NCBI GenBank assembly: GCA_951802425.1
Contig: OX637799.1
Coordinates: 2,480,001-2,544,000, forward strand
DNA length: 64,000 bases
Direction of reading: 5' to 3'
Source of the DNA: Clavaria fumosa
Lineage: Eukaryota > Basidiomycota > Agaricomycetes > Agaricales > Clavariaceae
Made by a program: the position numbers and the translations under genes. Numbering within the stretch: position 1 is the first letter of the stretch; each line of letters starts with the position of its first letter. Positions 9,717 to 21,175 of this stretch are shown here, piece after piece. The notes beneath the pieces are model-generated. The model had not been told where the DNA came from. It saw only the letters and a program-made list of their open reading frames with translations, and searched no databases.

Positions 9717-12242
9717 CACACCCTTCAGCGTACCCAACTCCCATCTTATAGGGCCAGCCCATTTTGACTGGTGGCCATCTTATAGGCCCAGCCGAGCGTC
9801 GGCCGAGATATTACATAATAGGCTGGGCCGAGATCTTAGGTCACCCAAAATTGGTAACTAGAGGTTCAGATGACTGGATATGCATGGGGCCCTTAAAATA
9901 GGTTTGGCCCAGGTCAGTAGGACTTGGCTCAGAATAATATTCTTCAACCTGCATTCCAGGTCTAATATCACCACCTTACATCTGGTAGCACCCATATTAT
10001 GATTTTCCAGCCCTAATGCACTGCTCACTCATCTAAATTATCAGATACTGTAGTAATACCACCAGATATTAATGTACCTGAGCAAGAAGAGCTTAGCCCA
10101 GACAATTATTCTGCATCCAACATCCTATATCAAATGTCCCCTTATTTAATATGACACCCTACAATAAATTGTTTATTATTGAATGTTAGGTGTGACATGT
10201 CACAGTGTGACTAGCACCAAAGTACTTCGTCGCTAGTCACATTGTGACACATTGTCACACTTGAAATCTGGGTTAACTGTAACTGAAGCAGCTATGGAAG
10301 TGCAGTAAATATGTTGTCCATGTTCTAATATAGCTGCATCAGAGGTCTCTGTATAGCTGCAAAGGAATATTGGACTTGACACATTAATACCACCAGATAT
10401 TGATGTACCTGAGCAAGAAGAGCTTAGCCCAGACAATTATTCTGCATCCAACATCCTATATCAAATGTCCCTTTATTTAATATGACACCCTACAATAAAT
10501 TGTTCATTATTGAATGTTAGGTGTGACATGTCACAGTGTGACCAGTGCCGAAGTACTTCGTCGCTAGTCACATTGTGACACATTGTCACACTTGAAATCT
10601 GGGTTCACTCCCTTCAGCACACCCACCCCCTATCCAAAAGGCCTAGCCAATTTTGACTGATACCCTTTTCATGGGCCCAGCTGATCATCAGCTGAGATAT
10701 TGCTTTATAGGCTTGGCCAATCAACTTGATATACCAAAATCACACTAGGCATACAGGGATCCCATGGTACTGAAGATGCCCTTTCAAAAGGGCTGGCCAA
10801 TATACATTTTAGAAACCAGTGTAGAGGGCCTGAAGCACCCTATTGAAACACTTCTTGCACATACATGACAAATTAGACCAAAGAAGCTGGGGATAGCATA
10901 CACAGATTATGAAGCCAAAGATCAGAGATGCTATTTGATAGATGCATAAATTGTAAGGTCATCTTCCATTATCTAAGGCTCCTGATCAGTGTATATAAAT
11001 GAGATATTGTAACTTCACATAACTGGGTGAGATGAAAACAAATATGCCTTCCAATAGGCTTCCAATTGGTAGGAGCAAATGCAACCTTCAAATATCCAAT
11101 GGAACCATCACAAGCTAGGGTGAAAGGTGGTGTGTCAACTGATTCAGGATATTCTTTAGGAAAGGATGGGCCTTAATATCCTTTCTGGAGGGTACATGGA
11201 CAGCACAACATAGGATGATTTGACACTAGGGATTATTTGAAAGGATGCCACTGGCCCACATAGGGTTAGGGTTAGGGCAGATAAACTGCAATAGATTCAG
11301 GGTGATCTCTTATACCATATCCATTTGTCAAAGCTAATCCACAAGTACAAATTAATTACAACAAATCTAAAGAAAAACATGTCTGGCATTTACATCAGAG
11401 GATGGGTGGCCAAATCCACCTCTGACAAGCCATTCATATCTTAATATGTGCTTCATTGCAAAGGGGGCACTGCAATCTAGGCAAGCCCCACTTCACCAAA
11501 GCAAGAGTCCCCAGTCTCAAGTAGATAAGAAAACAAGAAGATGATCTGTAAGAAACTAGGGTGGGAGGACACCAACCACATGGCAGTCAGCAGTCCATCC
11601 CAGAGCCCATACAGCAGCCCCAAGGTATGAGCAGCAGATAGCACAAAAAAACTTACAAAGATGGGGTTGGGGGAGGTTGTCTGCATAATAGACCACACTC
11701 ACATCCTTGGCCCATTTGGCCACCCCAGGTGCAGGTATGAATGAGGGTTGGTTGGGGCCAGCCTGCATATAAGCAGCCACCAAACCAAAAGGCCCATATG
11801 GCCACCCTCTTCACATAATATTCTGAAAAGCAACATCAATGAGCACCATACCAGTAAAAAGTGTGAATAGTAATAAAACCCACATACCTCTGCAGGTGTC
11901 AAGCTCATACAGACACCTGAAGGCAGACAAGAGCAGCATTCCCTGTATGGCACTGCAGTTGCCACACAGAGAATGCTGCCCTTGTCTTCCACAAACCATA
12001 AGGTGGACATGGCAGCACAGGAAGGGCAGTGGGGGGGTGGGGCAGCAGGTGGGCAGGGCAGCAGGCAGGCAGGGCAGGGTAGCAGGCAGGCAGGGCAGTG
12101 GGTGGGCAGGCAGGGCGGGGTAGCGGGCAGGCAGGGCGGGGTAGCGGGCACATGGAGCAGCGGGGGGGCAGGGCGAAGTAGCGGGCAGGCAGGCAGGCAG
12201 GGCGGGGCAATAGGTGGGCAGGCAGGGCTGCGGGCGGGCAGG
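9717..12242 (+). repeat. Left inverted arm of element C
   Basis: Begins at the element end and runs into GC-rich minisatellite. Inside are a 331-bp tandem repeat with hairpins, a second diverged copy of the terminal sequence at 10606 (CACTCCCTTCAGCACACCCA), and a short TTAGGG-like run at 11261-11277. No credible gene: open frames near 11477-11783 are mirrored in the other arm and show no domain. Confidence 0.85.
10054..10605. repeat. 331-bp tandem repeat with two 71-bp hairpins
   Basis: The unit starts TAATACCACCAGATATT at 10054 and again at 10385; the second copy is cut at 10605. Each copy holds an imperfect palindrome (10190-10260 and 10521-10591) whose arms pair TGTGACATGTCACA-like with TGTGACACATTGTCACA-like sequence; in the second copy the centre is the perfect palindrome CGAAGTACTTCG (10549-10560). 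The right arm of element C carries the same pair inverted at about 17580-18130. Confidence 0.8.
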
Positions 12243-12540
12243 GCTGCGGGCAGGGGGCTGCAGGCAGGCGGGGCTGCGGTCGGGCAGGGCTGTGGGCGGG
12301 CAGGGATGCGGGCAGGCGGGGCAGTAGGCCGGTGGAGCAGTAGGCAGGCGGAGCAGCAGGCGGGCGGGGCTGCGGGCAGGCGGGGCAGTGCAGCATGGCT
12401 GTGGGGCAGCAGAGCAGCAGCTCGGCAGGCAGCAGTGTGGCGTGCAGCAGCGCGATGCGGTGATGGGACGATGGGGCAACAGGGAGGTGGGGCGATAGGG
12501 CAGCTGGACAGGCAGTAGAGCAGAGGGGGCAAGGGAGGCA
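12000..12540. repeat. GC-rich minisatellite of GCAGGC/GGGC units (left)
   Basis: Irregular short repeats of the type GGCAGGCAGGGC. They open long frames on both strands rich in Ala, Pro, Cys, Arg and Gly that are by-products of composition. The matching array on the right is at about 15580-16160. Confidence 0.85.
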
Positions 12541-12630
12541 GTGGCAAGGGGAGAGGGAGGGGAGTGGACTGCAAGGCTCTGAGGGTGCGAGGCAGAGAGG
12601 TGACAGCAATGTGAGAAAGAGAAAAAAAAG

Positions 12631-12730
12631 GCTTGTGATCATGTCATTGCTGAGTCACATGACATATCAACATGAACAAACAGAGCAAAATGTTGAAACA
12701 GTGAGCACCAAACAAACACAGTCCTCTGCT
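12631..12730 (+). repeat. Internal direct repeat of element C (left copy)
   Basis: About 100 bp beginning AAGGCTTGTGATCATG and ending GTCCTCTGCT. A copy in the same orientation lies at 15456-15570, where 10-20 extra bases are present. The left copy ends exactly where the hAT terminus begins, so the hAT element appears to have been inserted at CCTCTGCT. Confidence 0.7.
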
Positions 12731-15300
12731 CAGTGTTGGGCAGTCAATGACTTTGGTGAAAAGTCAAGTCACTGACTTTGCTGACTAGTCATTGACAGTC
12801 ATTGACAGTCAAAGGATCCTTGACTCAGCCAGACCCTGATTAGTTCTGGGTCATGTGCCAAATTCCCTTATATGGATTTACCATTTGCATGATGCAGTCA
12901 TGGCATGTCACACAGCAGACACATGTGAATCTTGTCTCCTGCTTGCTGTGCTTTGGCTACATGCACTTAATATCACTCCATTTCACATACTACAGCTGTG
13001 CTGTACATCAAGAGTGTGCTTCAACCCTATAGCAACACCTGTTACCCATCACCTTGTCTCAACTTGTCTCAACTGCAGCTATGACAAGAGCAAATGCATG
13101 CAAATGGTGGCGAGATTATTTCACTGACCATCCATCTATAAAGCTTGAACTACCTGAGGGCATGACTTGCACAGGCTTGTCAGCAAAGGACAAGGTTTAT
13201 TGCACAAAATGCTTGGACAATCACATTGTGGCTGTTCAAGAGGAGGACTGAGCTGGTGTCAAATCTGGACTGTGACAGGCTGCTCATGGGGTTGATGCTA
13301 TAGAAGTGTACCTTATGTGCTCGCATGCATTCCTATGTCTGTTTTGACTCTGTCCACTAGTCTGGACTTTGAAATCTGGACCACATATGCCCTATGGTTG
13401 GCTTTGTGGTGTTCCAACAACAATGTTGTGTCATCTCTGCTACTGCCAATTGCAGCTCACAGAGACAACTGAGTGAGCAAGGAATGACCACATCTAGCAT
13501 AGTGAGACACCATCTCCAGGCCAGGGTTCATGCCACATGAACAATCGAATGGGGCTTCAAACAGGTGCAGAAACAGCCTTATATGCAACTCAACCTCTCC
13601 TCTTTCACATGCCAGGCCCTATGCCTCCTGTTGGGGCTTCAAATAGCAGTACAAGCTTCTCAGCAACACAACCCTCAGACTCATGACCACCACCTTCATC
13701 ATCTGTGCCACCTTCACCTGCTGTACCATTTTTATCACCTCCCTTCTTGAACTCACCAATCCTTCCAAATTTCAGCCCTGCTCCATCAGAAGCTGGTTCT
13801 TCGATGACTGGCCAAGCATCAAGTGCATGGGATTCTCGAAATCATTCCCTTTCAGGACTCCAATGCACTTCCTCTTGGTTCAGTCCAGGCAAAACTACTG
13901 ACACATGGACTGTGGCCCACCAACACAGTTTTGAGAACCATATGGCTTGAATAACAGCCTCAGTGGGATTCTCATTGTCATGGATTGATAATCCTGCATG
14001 GCTCGATTTCTTGGATGAATTTTTACCCACTGCAAGATCCCCATCTTGAAAGTCCTCACCAATCATATTGTTCCAGCTGCTCTTGCTATGTATCAGGCTG
14101 AAGCAAAGGCTGCTGCCAAAGGTCATGATGTGACAATCCAAGCAGATGGGTGGACCGGTGTTAATTATCACCACCTTATTGCATTTATGATTACTGTGGA
14201 TGGAAAGGTATGCATTTGCCATTTCACATACTCTTCATATGTACTGATATGTTGATAGATTCGAACTGTAAAGGTCCATGATGTGTCTGCAGAGCGCAAA
14301 ACAGCTGAAAATCTGATCCCACTCCTTGAGGAAGTCATCAAGCTGGTCAAAATTGAGAGGGGTGCAGTTGTTGTGGCAATTGTCACTGATGCCTCTGGTG
14401 AATGTCATAAGGCTCAACATATAGTTGGACAGAAATATCTGAACATCATTGTCCTTGACTGCTATGCACACCAGGTTTGTGTAATTTCTACTCAGGCATA
14501 ATTATGGACTGATAATTTTGTAGATAAACCTTGTTGTTGGTGATTATTTCAAGTCTGGAGCTGCCCTTCTTTTCTATACTACCATGGCAAATGAGGTTAT
14601 AACATGGCTTTGCAGCAAGACATATGTGCTTGCTCTACTCCAGACAGCTCATCTCAATGCAACAGGCACTGTGAAGACAGTCATTCACACAGTTCTCACT
14701 TGCTGGACAGCTCATTATCAGGCATATAGACGCCTGCTTGAGCTGCAGGCATATAGACACCTGCTTGAGCTGCAGGCATCTCTTCTTTGTATCTGCTCAG
14801 CTGATGCTGCAAGGCTTCCTGCAAAAAAGCAGATTGTTACTGGTGATAGAGTGGCCAAAGCACATGCTCAAAAGATGATCAGCATCATCATGAATCTGTG
14901 TTCTGGCACTCCCTGCTCTGGTCTATATCCTGCTGTTATGGTTGGCTTCAAGTCCTAATGACTGCATTGCCACAGTATTAAATGACACCTAGAGCCCCTT
15001 GTAATTGCTGCAAATATTATACAAGCTTCATTCTGCTGCCTCAACACTGTGCTGCTCACATTTGGCTTTCTGATGATGCAATATCATGGGTTTACTGATG
15101 AAGAGGATCTGTGCCATTATAGACAGTCTAGAAAAGTGCTGGATTGTTGCTGACCAGGAGATCTTCATTGCTGCAGTAGTCCTCAATCCCTTCTATCGAT
15201 GTGCACCCTTTGCAGCACACCCCTTTCTCAACAATGCTGGGCTTCACACTCTCATGCACCACTCTCATGCACCACCTCTGGATCTGGTTCTATGCAACTG
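12731..15300 (+). pseudogene. Decayed hAT transposon and transposase (DUF659 type)
   Basis: Starts with CAGTGTTGGGCAGTC, a typical hAT terminus, followed by subterminal GTCATTGAC repeats. The coding remnant, split by stops, frameshifts and at least two introns, starts about 13054 with a BED-like segment (NACKWWRDYF, CTKCLDNH), then the transposase core (TIQADGWTGVNYHHLIAFM at 14130, KTAENLIPLLEEVI at 14300, VTDASGECHKAQ at 14380, LDCYAHQ at 14455). Between 14720 and 14780 a 27-bp coding unit is duplicated in tandem. The right terminus and the C-terminal dimerisation domain are not found. Confidence 0.8.
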
Positions 15301-15455
15301 AGCCTTCACACCTCTTCTTTTCAGAGCTTCATGATTATCTGAATCAAACTGGGTTGTACATGCTCACCCACATCTAGACTCTAGCTTATCACATCATATA
15401 GAACCTAGTACATAAAATCCTCCCATTCTAGCTTGGCCTGAGTACAGGGCCAAGA

Positions 15456-15570
15456 AAAGGCTTGTGATTGTGTCATTGGGCTGAGTCACATGACATATCA
15501 ACATGAACAAACAGAGCCAAATGTTGAAACACTTTATATGGTGAGCACCAAACAAACACAGTGCATACAA
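15456..15570 (+). repeat. Internal direct repeat of element C (right copy)
   Basis: Same orientation as the copy at 12631-12730, although the neighbouring arms are inverted. It continues directly into the right GC-rich array, which shows what lay next to the left copy before the hAT insertion or a rearrangement. Confidence 0.7.
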
Positions 15571-15939
15571 CGTCCTCTGCTGCCCCACTGCCCCCGTTGC
15601 CTGCCACCCCATTGCCCCACCACCCTGCTTTCCCAGCATCCCGCCCTCCCCTCCTGCCAAGCTGCCCCTGCTCCGCTGCTCCACTGCCCCGCTGCCCGCC
15701 ACCCTGCTGCCCTGACGCCCCACCCTGCCCACCCGCAGCCCCGCCTGCCCGCAGCCCTGCCCACCCGCAGCCCTGCCCTGCCCGCCTGCAGCCCCGCCTG
15801 CCCGCCCGCTGCCCCGCCTCTACACCCGCTGCCCCGCCTGCCCACCCGCTGCCCCGCCCTGCCTGCCCGCAGCCCTGCCCTGCCCGCCCGCTGCCCCGCC
15901 TGCCTGCCCGCTGCCGCACCCTGCCTGCCCGCTGCCCCG

Positions 15940-18466
15940 CCCTGCCCGCCCGCAGCCCTGCCTGCCCACCTATTGCCCCGCCCTGCCTGCCTGCCTGCCC
16001 GCTACTTCGCCCTGCCCCCCCGCTGCTCCATGTGCCCGCTACCCCGCCCTGCCTGCCCGCTACCCCGCCCTGCCTGCCCACCCACTGCCCTGCCTGCCTG
16101 CTACCCTGCCCTGCCTGCCTGCTGCCCTGCCCACCTGCTGCCCCACCCCCCCACTGCCCTTCCTGTGCTGCCATGTCCACCTTATGGTTTGTGGAAGACA
16201 AGGGCAGCATTCTCTGTGTGGCAACTGCAGTGCCATACAGGGAATGCTGCTCTTGTCTGCCTTCAGGTGTCTGTATGAGCTTGACACCTGCAGAGGTATG
16301 TGGGTTTTATTACTATTCACACTTTTTACTGGTATGGTGCTCATTGATGTTGCTTTTCAGAATATTATGTGAAGAGGGTGGCCATATGGGCCTTTTGGTT
16401 TGGTGGCTGCTTATATGCAGGCTGGCCCCAACCAACCCTCATTCATACCTGCACCTGGGGTGGCCAAATGGGCCAAGGATGTGAGTGTGGTCTATTATGC
16501 AGACAACCTCCCCCAACCCCATCTTTGTAAGTTTTTTTGTGCTATCTGCTGCTCATACCTTGGGGCTGCTGTATGGGCTCTGGGATGGACTGCTGACTGC
16601 CATGTGGTTGGTGTCCTCCCACCCTAGTTTCTTACAGATCATCTTCTTGTTTTCTTATCTACTTGAGACTGGGGACTCTTGCTTTGGTGAAGTGGGGCTT
16701 GCCTAGATTGCAGTGCCCCCTTTGCAATGAAGCACATATTAAGATATGAATGGCTTGTCAGAGGTGGATTTGGCCACCCATCCTCTGATGTAAATGCCAG
16801 ACATGTTTTTCTTTAGATTTGTTGTAATTAATTTGTACTTGTGGATTAGCTTTGACAAATGGATATGGTATAAGAGATCACCCTGAATCTATTGCAGTTT
16901 ATCTGCCCTAACCCTAACCCTATGTGGGCCAGTGGCATCCTTTCAAATAATCCCTAGTGTCAAATCATCCTATGTTGTGCTGTCCATGTACCCTCCAGAA
17001 AGGATATTAAGGCCCATCCTTTCCTAAAGAATATCCTGAATCAGTTGACACACCACCTTTCACCCTAGCTTGTGATGGTTCCATTGGATATTTGAAGGTT
17101 GCATTTGCTCCTACCAATTGGAAGCCTATTGGAAGGCATATTTGTTTTCATCTCACCCAGTTATGTGAAGTTACAATATCTCATTTATATACACTGATCA
17201 GGAGCCTTAGATAATGGAAGATGACCTTACAATTTATGCATCTATCAAATAGCATCTCTGATTTTTGGCTTCATAATCTGTGTATGCTATCCCCAGCTTC
17301 TTTGGTCTAATTTGTCATGTATGTGCAAGAAGTGTTTCAATAGGGTGCTTCAGGCCCTCTACACTGGTTTCTAAAATGTATATTGGCCAGCCCTTTTGAA
17401 AGGGCATCTTCAGTACCATGGGATCCCTGTATGCCTAGTGTGATTTTGGTATATCAAGTTGATTGGCCAAGCCTATAAAGCAATATCTCAGCTGATGATC
17501 AGCTGGGCCCATGAAAAGGGCATCAGTCAAAATTGGCTAGGCCTTTTGGATAGGGGGTGGGTGTGCTGAAGGGAGTGAACCCAGATTTCAAGTGTGACAA
17601 TGTGTCACAATGTGACTAGCGACGAAGTACTTCGGCACTGGTCACACTGTGACATGTCACACCTAACATTCAATAATGAACAATTTATTGTAGGGTGTCA
17701 TATTAAATAAAGGGACATTTGATATAGGATGTTGGATGCAGAATAATTGTCTGGGCTAGGCTCTTCTTGCTCAGGTACATCAATATCTGGTGGTATTAAT
17801 GTGTCAAGTCCAATATTCCTTTGCAGCTATACAGAGACCTCTGATGCAGCTATATTAGAACATGGACAACATATTTACTGCACTTCCATAGCTGCTTCAG
17901 TTACAGTTAACCCAGATTTCAAGTGTGACAATGTGTCACAATGTGACTAGCGACGAAGTACTTTGGTGCTAGTCACACTGTGACATGTCACACCTAACAT
18001 TCAATAATGAACAATTTATTGTAGGGTGTCATATTAAATAAAGGGACATTTGATATAGGATGTTGGATGCAGAATAATTGTCTGGGCTAAGCTCTTCTTG
18101 CTCAGGTACATTAATATCTGGTGGTATTACTACAGTATCTGGTAATTTAGATGAGTGAGCAGTGCATTAGGGCTGGAAAATCATAATATGGGTGCTACCA
18201 GATGTAAGGTGGTGATATTAGACCTGGAATGCAGGTTGAAGAATATTATTCTGAGCCAAGCCCTACTGACCTGGGCCAAGCCTATTTTAAGGGCCCCATG
18301 CATATCCAGTCATCTGAACCTCTAGTTACCAATTTTGGGTGACCTAAGATCTCGGCCCAGCCTATTATGTAATATCTCGGCCGACGCTTGGCTGGGCCTA
18401 TAAGATGGCCACCAGTCAAAATGGGCTGGCCCTATAAGATGGGAGTTGGGTACGCTGAAGGGTGTG
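15940..18466 (-). repeat. Right inverted arm of element C
   Basis: Reverse complement of 9717-12242, with about 1% differences where compared. Contains the inverted hairpin pair, the inner terminus (GGGAGTG ending 17577) and CCCTAACCC repeats at 16906-16922. Confidence 0.85.
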
Positions 18467-18830
18467 GCCGTCATGACACCCTGTTCAACCTCGCAATATC
18501 TGCAAGGGCAGTCGCACGGTCGTTCAGGTCATCGAACGCTCGCTTCATCTCTTCCACAAATTCTGCCCAGGTTCCAACCTCGTTGTTACCCAGGATTTCC
18601 TCTCCCTTCACATTTGCCCATTCTGTGGCAAACCCCTCGCCAGTAATTTTGCTGAGGGTGTAGAGGACCTTTGCCAGGTCCGTGGCATAGATTATCGGAT
18701 TCGCCATAAACAGGAGGCGGAGCGACCGGAGGAATGTATGGAAATTTCTTTTTTGCCCATCAAATGGGGCGATGACTAAATCCAGCCTCGTGGCATGGAC
18801 TTCAGGCAGGGCGACGTGGTCAGCCATCAC
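18467..18830 (-). pseudogene. gag: Element B gag, N-terminal part
   Basis: Starts at Met codons near 18830 (MMADHVALPEVH). It has the matrix/capsid-type sequence FHTFLRSLRLLF and FATEWANV, and is homologous to the gag of element D (FQTFLRSLHLEF, YAAEWANQ). The frame ends at a TGA overlapping the element C target site. Removing C leaves a one-base shift relative to the C-terminal half, so a base was lost at the junction or gag was already broken. Confidence 0.85.
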
Positions 18831-19480
18831 AGACCCTGGTGGTGGTGATGGGGTTTCGGGGACGTCGGTAACAGGGGAATCGGGGGGGAGCTGGGCTCGA
18901 CCCGGTCTCGGACGCAGACGCTGTAAATAGAATTCCGGGCCTTGGGCACTCAGGATTTCTTCGATCTCTTAGCAGTCCTGTCCTCTCAGGCTGCTCTCTA
19001 TGTATCTAGGTACTTATAGAACTCTTATTCTATAAAACTTGTTGCTAGCGTGGGGCCCGAATGGTGTCCCAGGTGGTCACTCCACAACTCCTAGTGAGTT
19101 GCCTGTGTGCCCTTCTGACAATGGTCACAGAGCAAGGGCCCTGTCCACTGGACCAGGAAACTACAGAAAAACTATGTATAGGGCCTTTCCGTGCCCTGTA
19201 CACTACACGATTCACTGGTACGTAGCTGTAAAGCAAAGTTCTGGGCCTTTGGCACTCGGTGTCTCTTGGGGAGGGTCACAGTAGACTTCCTCCGGGTCTG
19301 GTCACGTGTATCTACACACAGTAAAAATTTCACACGGTTCTGTTGCACACCGTGGGCAGGGTAAAGAGAAAGAGGATGAGGGGGATAAGCTGTCACAGAG
19401 TGTGACAGTTTGAGATAGGGGTCCAGGCTAGCCGGGTTAGGACACGGGGCTAGGGCGGACAGGGGTTGATGTTAGTATTG
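18831..19480 (-). other. 5' leader of element B
   Basis: 650 bp between the 5' LTR and the gag start. No open frame with recognisable domains. I did not find an obvious tRNA primer-binding sequence next to the LTR. Confidence 0.7.
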
Positions 19481-19785
19481 TGTCAGACTTAGTCTCATGG
19501 TTCACACAACTTAACGTAAGGTTGATGATGACGATACTAACATAAGGGGAAAAGGGTACAAGTAAGAAAGTGACGTGGTATATATAGCGAGCGGTTCGGG
19601 AGTTGCCGGCGTTCCCACGCTCGGACCCCGTGCGTCACGTGATGCGTCCAGGCCCTGGTCACGTGATTTTCCCATTATGTAATCCACCACCCGTTCGGGT
19701 CATGTGACTCGTCCGCAAACTTCCTGCAACTCTTTTGCGATCCTTTCTTGGCCTTTCCAACCTGCTTATGTAAGCGATCCTGACA
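19481..19785 (-). repeat. 5' LTR of element B
   Basis: 305 bp, TGTCAG to CTGACA, followed by the duplication CGGAT at 19786-19790. A TATATATAG box in the middle is oriented for transcription toward gag. Confidence 0.95.
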
Positions 19786-21119
19786 CGGATGATGTGGTTC
19801 GAAAACCGTTCGTTTTCGCCCATCTGCAACAAGCGAAGGTTCTGGTCAGCTTCAATCTGCGTGTTGACCACTCCAAACATCCCTCCAAACTTGCGGATGA
19901 ATCCTTCCCAGGAATGTAGAGCCGGGTGTTCGGCATTGAATTGAAGGAGGGAGGTGTAGTGGCTCTGTGTGGTGTCCGTGAGGTAAGAGGCAGCGAAAGT
20001 AACCCTCTCATGATCTCCTTGGAAGGTTACGGGCTTGGCGAAGAAAGTCATTAGGCATTCCGTGATGAAAGGTTTCCACTTGCATCGGTCATGACCATTG
20101 AATGGTTCGGGACGTCTGGTGTCGAGCTTGGATTCTCGAGCGAAGGCGTCTTGGGCCGATGGTCCTTCGGAGGGAGGGGCCTGGTAATAGTAATGGTGGT
20201 GGTGGGTACCAGGGGCCTCATCTCGAAGCACAGCGGCGGGGTGTGGAGGCATAGGGGGGACCGGAGGGACCTGCGGGGCTTCAGCCTGTGACGGAGGGTG
20301 AGATGCTGGTCGCATCTCCATCTGGGGTACTGGTCGCGCTTCCGGTTGTGGAATACGGAAGGGCTCGACCGGAATCTCGAGGCGAGGGGCAGGTTGAAGC
20401 ATTGCTTCAGTCCCTATAGGGTCGCGAGGGAGCGCCCTACTCGGAGTAGTGGTTGGCTGCGTCCACGTAGGCCAGCTGCTGCGAGGGGCGGTGTACCTAG
20501 GGATCCTGGAGACAATGGTGGGTCGCTCGTCGGGCGCGGCAGGGTTGGCAAAGTTCTGCAGGGATTGTGCCGCGACTTGGAAAAGTGGGGCCATGTCTCG
20601 GGGTCCTCTTGTAGGCTGGGCGACTCTCGGAGGTCGCGAGGGAGTATCCAGGTTGGCGGGAGACAGGGCTCCTCGGTCGGTAGTGCCTGGATATTGGCGT
20701 TGACTCTCGTAGAGTTGGTTCTGCGGGTTAGCTCGGAATCCATCCGTTAATTGTACCAATGCCTTGCAGAGATTTGTCGTCTCAATGAGATACGCTAATT
20801 CTTCATCGAGAGTTCCGGTTTCGTATTGGCGGCGAGTATTGTTGAGAATTTGGTAAGTACGGTGGCGAGGGCGGTCGAAGCGCAGGTAGCCGAACTGCTC
20901 CACGAGGGTCTCGGCTTCTTCGCGCAAGGACGAGGCATGGCTAGGTGCGATGTGGGCGGGCTCTTCGGGCTGTGATTGAACGATGGACGCGGGTCATTCT
21001 TGTACGGTGGTAGGCAGCTCGCAAGTAGTCTCCAAGATCATTGGAGTGATCACGCGGCTACCTGTGCGTGTCTGGAAGTGATGAGTGGTTGGTTGGGGAG
21101 GAGTGTGACTGGAAGACAT
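19786..21119 (-). pseudogene. gag: Element A gag, N-terminal part
   Basis: ATG at 21117-21119 (MSSSHTPPQP), 57 bp inside the 5' LTR. One TGA at 20994-20996 stands where CGA Arg is expected; otherwise open to the element B junction. The N-terminal third is helical and acidic, the middle is Pro-rich with a short His/Tyr run, and the C-terminal part is the retrotransposon-gag capsid fold (RRPEPFNGHDRCKWKPFI, YLTDTTQSHYTSLL, ALHSWEGFIRKFG). It continues at 5134 after element B. Confidence 0.88.
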
Positions 21120-21175
21120 AATGGTTTGTGTTATCCGGGTGTTGAGTGGTGGGGCGAGGGGGAGACTTGATATTA

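Larger units (their letters stand above)
9717..18466. mobile_element. Element C: long-inverted-repeat (foldback-like) transposon
   Basis: 8.75 kb bounded by CACACCCTTCAGCG and its reverse complement, with a 7-bp direct duplication. The outer 2.5 kb on each side (9717-12242 and about 15940-18466) are inverted copies that appear about 99% identical where compared. The middle has GC-rich minisatellite, a 100-bp direct repeat on each side, and a decayed hAT transposon. No intact transposase is present. The superfamily is unclear; 7-8 bp duplications would suit hAT or P-like elements. Confidence 0.75.
5135..19785 (-). mobile_element. Ty3/gypsy chromovirus, element B (interrupted by element C)
   Basis: Two LTRs (5135-5438 and 19481-19785) with TGTCAG/CTGACA ends flank gag and pol on the minus strand and are bounded by the duplication CGGAT. 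Element C splits its gag at 9717-18466. Without C the element would be about 5.9 kb. One in-frame TGA (6446-6448) interrupts integrase. Confidence 0.93.

Noticed and set aside
11699..12642. Long Pro/Ala/Cys-rich frames on the minus strand and Gly/Arg-rich ones on the plus strand
   Set aside because: By-products of the GC-rich minisatellite; open in several frames at once and mirrored in the right arm at 15473-16484.
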